Part shown: positions 5,266 through 8,394 of the stretch, piece after piece | Layout of the letters: every line of letters begins with the position of its first letter | How positions within the stretch are numbered: the stretch's first letter is position 1 | Assembly: GCA_022758985.1 (NCBI GenBank) | Contig: JAEMQC010000028.1 | Span: 1-8,394 of the forward strand | DNA from: Campylobacteraceae bacterium | GTDB taxonomy: Bacteria; Campylobacterota; Campylobacteria; Campylobacterales; UBA6016 | Direction of reading: 5' to 3' | DNA: 8,394 bases | Translations under genes and position numbers: made by a program | The notes under the pieces: generated by a model | Seen by the model: only the letters and a program-made list of their open reading frames with translations | What the model was told of the DNA's origin: nothing | Database searches by the model: none

Positions 5266-7286
5266 ACCCCTATTTCCTTGATGTCCGCAACGGCTAGAAA
5301 CTGCTTATACACCCTGCCTATTAGATTTTTTCTATTCGTTCTTACTTTTTCGTCATCGGCATTTACCAAGCAGTTATCAAAAAACGCATCAAGCGGAGCT
5401 TTTAGCGAAAATAACGCACTTAGTATCTCATGATAGGAGGCGTTTTCGTAGTCGTGATGGGTGTATGCACCCCACAGCATAGCCTCATAGTCGTTATCGA
5501 ATAGCTCGGTATTAACTTCGAGTTCGCCCGAGAGGTCGATATCTTTTGAGATGTTTGCCACTCTTTTGAATGTAGAAAACTGCTCTTTAAATTCGTGTTT
5601 TTTAACGAACAGATTCAGGGCTTCCACCTTTTTTGCTATCGATACTATATCTCTGTCGCCTGATGCCAATACCGACGTGATAACGCTAGGATTTACGTCC
5701 GAAAATATCTGATATAGCCTATCCAATATAAAGTTCTCTAGTTTTTGCACATCAAACTCTTTATAGTCGGCCGCAAGCTCTTTTATCGTCGCCGCAATAT
5801 CTATATTTATCGAGAAGTGCAGAAGATTTTTTATGATGCCTATCGCCGCACGTCTGAGCGCATAAGGGTCTTTTGAGCCGGACGGTATCATACCCACGCT
5901 AAATAGCCCTATTAACAAATCCAATTTTACCGCTATAGATAGGAGGCTCCCGACAAGCGTCGACGGAAGTTCGCTCTCTTCGCCTTTTGGTAGATACTGC
6001 TCTTTTATCGCCAAGGCTACATCGCCGTCTAGCCCCATCGATTTGGCGTAGTAACACCCCATAATCCCTTGGAGTTCGCCAAATTCATATACGACTTCGG
6101 TCATAAGATCGGCCTTGCTGAGTCTTGCCGCCTCTAGCAGCTTTGTTTTTTGCGCATCGTCTATCCGAAGCTTGTCCGCCAAAAAGCTTGCTATCTTAAC
6201 CTCTCTGGCTACCTTGTCGGCTACGCTTCCGAGACCTTCTACAAATACGATATTTTGCAAGCCTTCATTCGAAAGCCCTTTTTTAAGGTCGTTCTCATAA
6301 AAAAACAAGGCATCCGAGAGTCTCGCTTTTAGTACCCTCTCGTTCCCGGCTATTACTTTAGAGAAATCGTCTATGAATGCATTTGAGACGACTATAAAAT
6401 GATTTGATAGCTTGCCGCCCTCAAATACTGGGAAGTATCGCTGATTTTCCTTCATCGAGGTTATGATGACTTCTGCGGGGACTTTGAGGAAGGCTTTATC
6501 GAAGCTTCCAAGAAGTGCGGTCGGATATTCGGTAATGGCGATGATTTCTGCTAGCAAATCCGCATCTTTTTCGACTTCAAAACCATGCTTTTCCTCTAAT
6601 GCCTTTATATCATCTAGTATTTTTGCTTTTCTCTCGGACGATGAGAGCATAACGCCGGCTCCTGCAAGCTTGGTAAAATAGTCGGATGGATTTATTATAT
6701 AAAATGGTTTAAATGAGTGTTGTCTATGTCCGTAGCTAAAATTAGAAGATTTTACTCCAAAAGCCTCTACGTCTATCGTTTTGGAGCCGCAAAGGGCTAC
6801 TATCCATCTAATAGGTCTGATAAAGCTTTGCTCCAAAGAGCCCCACCTCATGGATTTACCGAAATGAAGCGCGCCGAGCCATTCGTTTACCATCTCGCAT
6901 AGCATCTCGTCTATCGTTTTGCCTAACACCGTTTTTTTGGCGTATAGACACTCTTTCCCATCTTTTTTTGCAGTCGTTACGTCGCTTTGGGATATTTTGT
7001 TTCTCTCCAAAAAGCTCTCATACGCTTTTGTTGGTGCGCCGTCTTTCATAGCCACCGCGATAGGAGGCCCCCATAGTTCGACCTCTTCGTCTTTCGCTTT
7101 TTCGGTCAAATTTTTCGAATATACGGCAATTCTTCTTGGGGTATAGAAAAGTTCAAAGTCTGCTTCAAAACCGTTTTTGCGTAGTATCTCATTCCATTTT
7201 GGCATCAAATTCGCAAGTTCTTTCAAAAAAGGGGCGGCAGGAAGCTCTTCAGTACCTATTTCGAGTAAAAAATCATTAACGCTCAT
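5262..7286 (-). CDS. glyS: Glycyl-tRNA synthetase beta subunit
   Basis: This is the tRNA-binding subunit of the bacterial alpha2beta2 glycyl-tRNA synthetase, which charges tRNA-Gly in the cytoplasm. The 674 residues compare well with the usual 660-690. Family signatures are LLEIGTEELP (7-16), YTPRRIAV (48-55), MRWGS...RPIRWIVAL (146-165), the ITEYP and ENQRYFPVF region (251-288), NERVLKARLSDALFFYEND (315-333), KADLMTEVVYEFGELQGIMG (391-410) and DPYALRRAAIGI (473-484). The C-terminal roughly 100 residues form the DALR-type anticodon domain. The alpha subunit gene glyQ is not in the window. The start is ATG at 7284-7286, with AAGG at 7295-7298. Its TGA overlaps the TTG of the downstream oxidoreductase by 4 nt, indicating one operon that joins tRNA charging with a probable tRNA-modification enzyme. 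Confidence 0.97.
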   Translation of the reverse strand: MSVNDFLLEIGTEELPAAPFLKELANLMPKWNEILRKNGFEADFELFYTPRRIAVYSKNLTEKAKDEEVELWGPPIAVAMKDGAPTKAYESFLERNKISQSDVTTAKKDGKECLYAKKTVLGKTIDEMLCEMVNEWLGALHFGKSMRWGSLEQSFIRPIRWIVALCGSKTIDVEAFGVKSSNFSYGHRQHSFKPFYIINPSDYFTKLAGAGVMLSSSERKAKILDDIKALEEKHGFEVEKDADLLAEIIAITEYPTALLGSFDKAFLKVPAEVIITSMKENQRYFPVFEGGKLSNHFIVVSNAFIDDFSKVIAGNERVLKARLSDALFFYENDLKKGLSNEGLQNIVFVEGLGSVADKVAREVKIASFLADKLRIDDAQKTKLLEAARLSKADLMTEVVYEFGELQGIMGCYYAKSMGLDGDVALAIKEQYLPKGEESELPSTLVGSLLSIAVKLDLLIGLFSVGMIPSGSKDPYALRRAAIGIIKNLLHFSINIDIAATIKELAADYKEFDVQKLENFILDRLYQIFSDVNPSVITSVLASGDRDIVSIAKKVEALNLFVKKHEFKEQFSTFKRVANISKDIDLSGELEVNTELFDNDYEAMLWGAYTHHDYENASYHEILSALFSLKAPLDAFFDNCLVNADDEKVRTNRKNLIGRVYKQFLAVADIKEIGV

Positions 7287-7320
7287 ATAAAAAACCTTAT
7301 TTTCCAGACATTTTAATGCG

Positions 7321-7326
7321 ATTTTA
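7321..7326 (-). promoter_or_regulatory. glyS: Possible -10 element for glyS
   Basis: TAAAAT on the minus strand lies between the acs terminator and glyS and would give a leader of about 28 bases. A second TAAAAT at 7310-7315 is probably too close to the ribosome binding site. There is no clear -35, but a promoter is expected here because the upstream transcript is terminated. Confidence 0.35.
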
Positions 7327-7360
7327 CCGAAGTGTTAGTAAAATAGTAGGTTTGGGAAAT

Positions 7361-7383
7361 AAAAAAAGCCCCTTTCGGGGCTT
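7361..7383 (-). terminator. Rho-independent terminator of acs
   Basis: On the minus strand a perfect 7-bp stem, AAGCCCC pairing with GGGGCTT, closes a GAAA tetraloop and runs into a T-tract of seven. It begins about 20 bases after the acs stop codon. It separates acs from glyS transcription; in the plus direction there is no T-tract after the hairpin. Confidence 0.92.
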
Positions 7384-7403
7384 CGGGAAGCTTTAGCGTC
7401 TTA

Positions 7404-8394
7404 TCAAACGCTGCAAGATTGGAGTTTTTCTACGATACTTGGGTCTTCTAGCGTTGAAGTATCTTGAGTTACTTCTTGACCTGCGGCGATAGCTCTAAGA
7501 ATTCTTCTCATTATCTTACCGCTTCTAGTTTTTGGTAGTCCCGGAGCGATTTTGATTTCGTCGCATTTTGCGATCGGTCCTATCTCTCTTACGATTACAT
7601 CGTTGATTTCTTTGAATAGCTCCGCCTCTTGACCTGCGTTCTCAGGAACAACTTTTGGAACTACGAAGGCAAATATACCTTCACCTTTTAGATCGTCAGG
7701 CTTACCTACGACGGCCACTTCAGCTACTTTGTCGCACTTGGCTACTGCGGCTTCTATCTCGGCAGTACCTAGTCTGTGACCTGAAACGTTGATAACGTCA
7801 TCTACACGACCCGTAATCCAGATATATCCGTCCTCATCTACTCTAGCGCCATCGCCTGAGAAGTAGATACCCTTGACCGTCTCAAAGTATCCGCTTACAA
7901 ATCTATCATTGTCGCCCCAGATAGTTCTAATCATAGAAGGCCAAGGCTTCATAACACATAGTAGGCCGTCACCCCCACGAGAGACAGGTGTGCCGTCAGG
8001 ATTTACGACTTTTGCCATAATGCCAGGCAGCGGGAACGTAGCAGAGCCAGGTTTTGTAGGTGTAGCCGCAGGAAGTGGGGCTATCATGTGTCCACCAGTC
8101 TCCGTTTGCCACCATGTATCAACGATTGAGCATCTGCCTCCGCCGATTTCATTGTAATACCATAGCCATGCGTCAGGGTTGATAGGCTCACCGACTGTAC
8201 CCAGTATTCTTAGGCTTGATAGGTCGTATTTTGCAGGCTCGTCAGCGCCAACTTTGTGAAGCAGCCTGATAGCCGTTGGAGCCGTATAGAATTGATTTAC
8301 TTTGTACTCTTCTATCATTCTCCACCATCTACCTGCATCCGGATAAACAGGCACACCCTCGTATATTACCGATGTTGCGCCGATAGCTAGAGGG
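7404..8394 (-). CDS. acs: Acetyl-CoA synthetase (AMP-forming), C-terminal half (runs off the window)
   Basis: The enzyme activates acetate with ATP and CoA to acetyl-CoA through acetyl-AMP. The last 329 codons are present, about half of the usual 650 residues; the frame stays open to base 8394, beginning PLAIGATSVIYEG. Visible adenylate-forming motifs are VGEPINPDAW, DTWWQTETGG (8091-8120), YFSGDGARVDEDGYIWITGRVDDVINVSGHRLGTAEIE (hinge and A8 region) and PKTRSGKIMRR. The last contains the catalytic lysine (codon 7515-7517) that is the target of reversible acetylation by Pat-type enzymes in this family. The GTG at 8352-8354 is internal and not a start. The TGA stop at 7404-7406 is followed by a strong terminator, so acs ends its transcription unit here. 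The acs 5' region and its control are outside the window. Confidence 0.97.
   Translation of the reverse strand, partial: PLAIGATSVIYEGVPVYPDAGRWWRMIEEYKVNQFYTAPTAIRLLHKVGADEPAKYDLSSLRILGTVGEPINPDAWLWYYNEIGGGRCSIVDTWWQTETGGHMIAPLPAATPTKPGSATFPLPGIMAKVVNPDGTPVSRGGDGLLCVMKPWPSMIRTIWGDNDRFVSGYFETVKGIYFSGDGARVDEDGYIWITGRVDDVINVSGHRLGTAEIEAAVAKCDKVAEVAVVGKPDDLKGEGIFAFVVPKVVPENAGQEAELFKEINDVIVREIGPIAKCDEIKIAPGLPKTRSGKIMRRILRAIAAGQEVTQDTSTLEDPSIVEKLQSCSV

Noticed and set aside
7404..8354. GTG at 8352-8354 as a start giving a complete 316-residue gene
   Set aside because: The acetyl-CoA synthetase family sequence continues in frame to the window edge, so this is an internal codon of a gene cut by the window.

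Overview
The window looks like chromosomal DNA from an epsilonproteobacterium, most likely a Campylobacter of the moderate-GC group (curvus/rectus/showae-like). The grounds are the protein flavour (lysine-rich, two-subunit-type glycyl-tRNA synthetase, HtrA, acetyl-CoA synthetase), compact packing, A/T-rich spacers with TAAAAT-like -10 elements, and AAGGA-type ribosome binding sites. The species is inferred, not proven. No RNA genes, insertion sequences, CRISPR arrays or phage genes were seen.

Left part (1-1682, all minus strand): a sulfur-assimilation block. In transcription order it runs from an Rrf2-family regulator to cysK (cysteine synthase), then, after a 114-bp spacer, to the first 45 codons of metY (O-acetylhomoserine sulfhydrylase), which leaves the window. 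The regulator and cysK are 10 bp apart and the cysK Shine-Dalgarno sits directly at the regulator stop codon. A near-consensus sigma70 promoter overlaps an inverted repeat in front of the regulator. The regulator ends in -VYYI, the kind of isoleucine-terminated tail that CysK partners (CymR, serine acetyltransferase, CdiA-CT) insert into the CysK active site. A CymR-CysK-like cysteine switch is therefore the most interesting hypothesis here.

Middle part (1683-4183): htrA/degP (periplasmic protease-chaperone, minus) is divergent from a plus-strand gene for a small ketosynthase-fold protein. That protein has lost the catalytic Cys and one catalytic His, and its coding frame begins upstream of the first ATG with no canonical start. 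An ATA codon lies exactly where a start is expected.

Right part (4153-8394, all minus): acs (acetyl-CoA synthetase, C-terminal half only) ends at a strong intrinsic terminator. It is followed by a glyS-to-MnmC2-like FAD oxidoreductase operon whose two genes overlap by 4 nt. The oxidoreductase converges on the ketosynthase-like gene, and the two reading frames overlap tail-to-tail by 31 bp with no terminator between them.

Most genes are ordinary housekeeping genes. The points worth follow-up are the Rrf2-CysK pair and the degenerate ketosynthase with its start-codon anomaly. No stretch over 300 bp lacks a gene.
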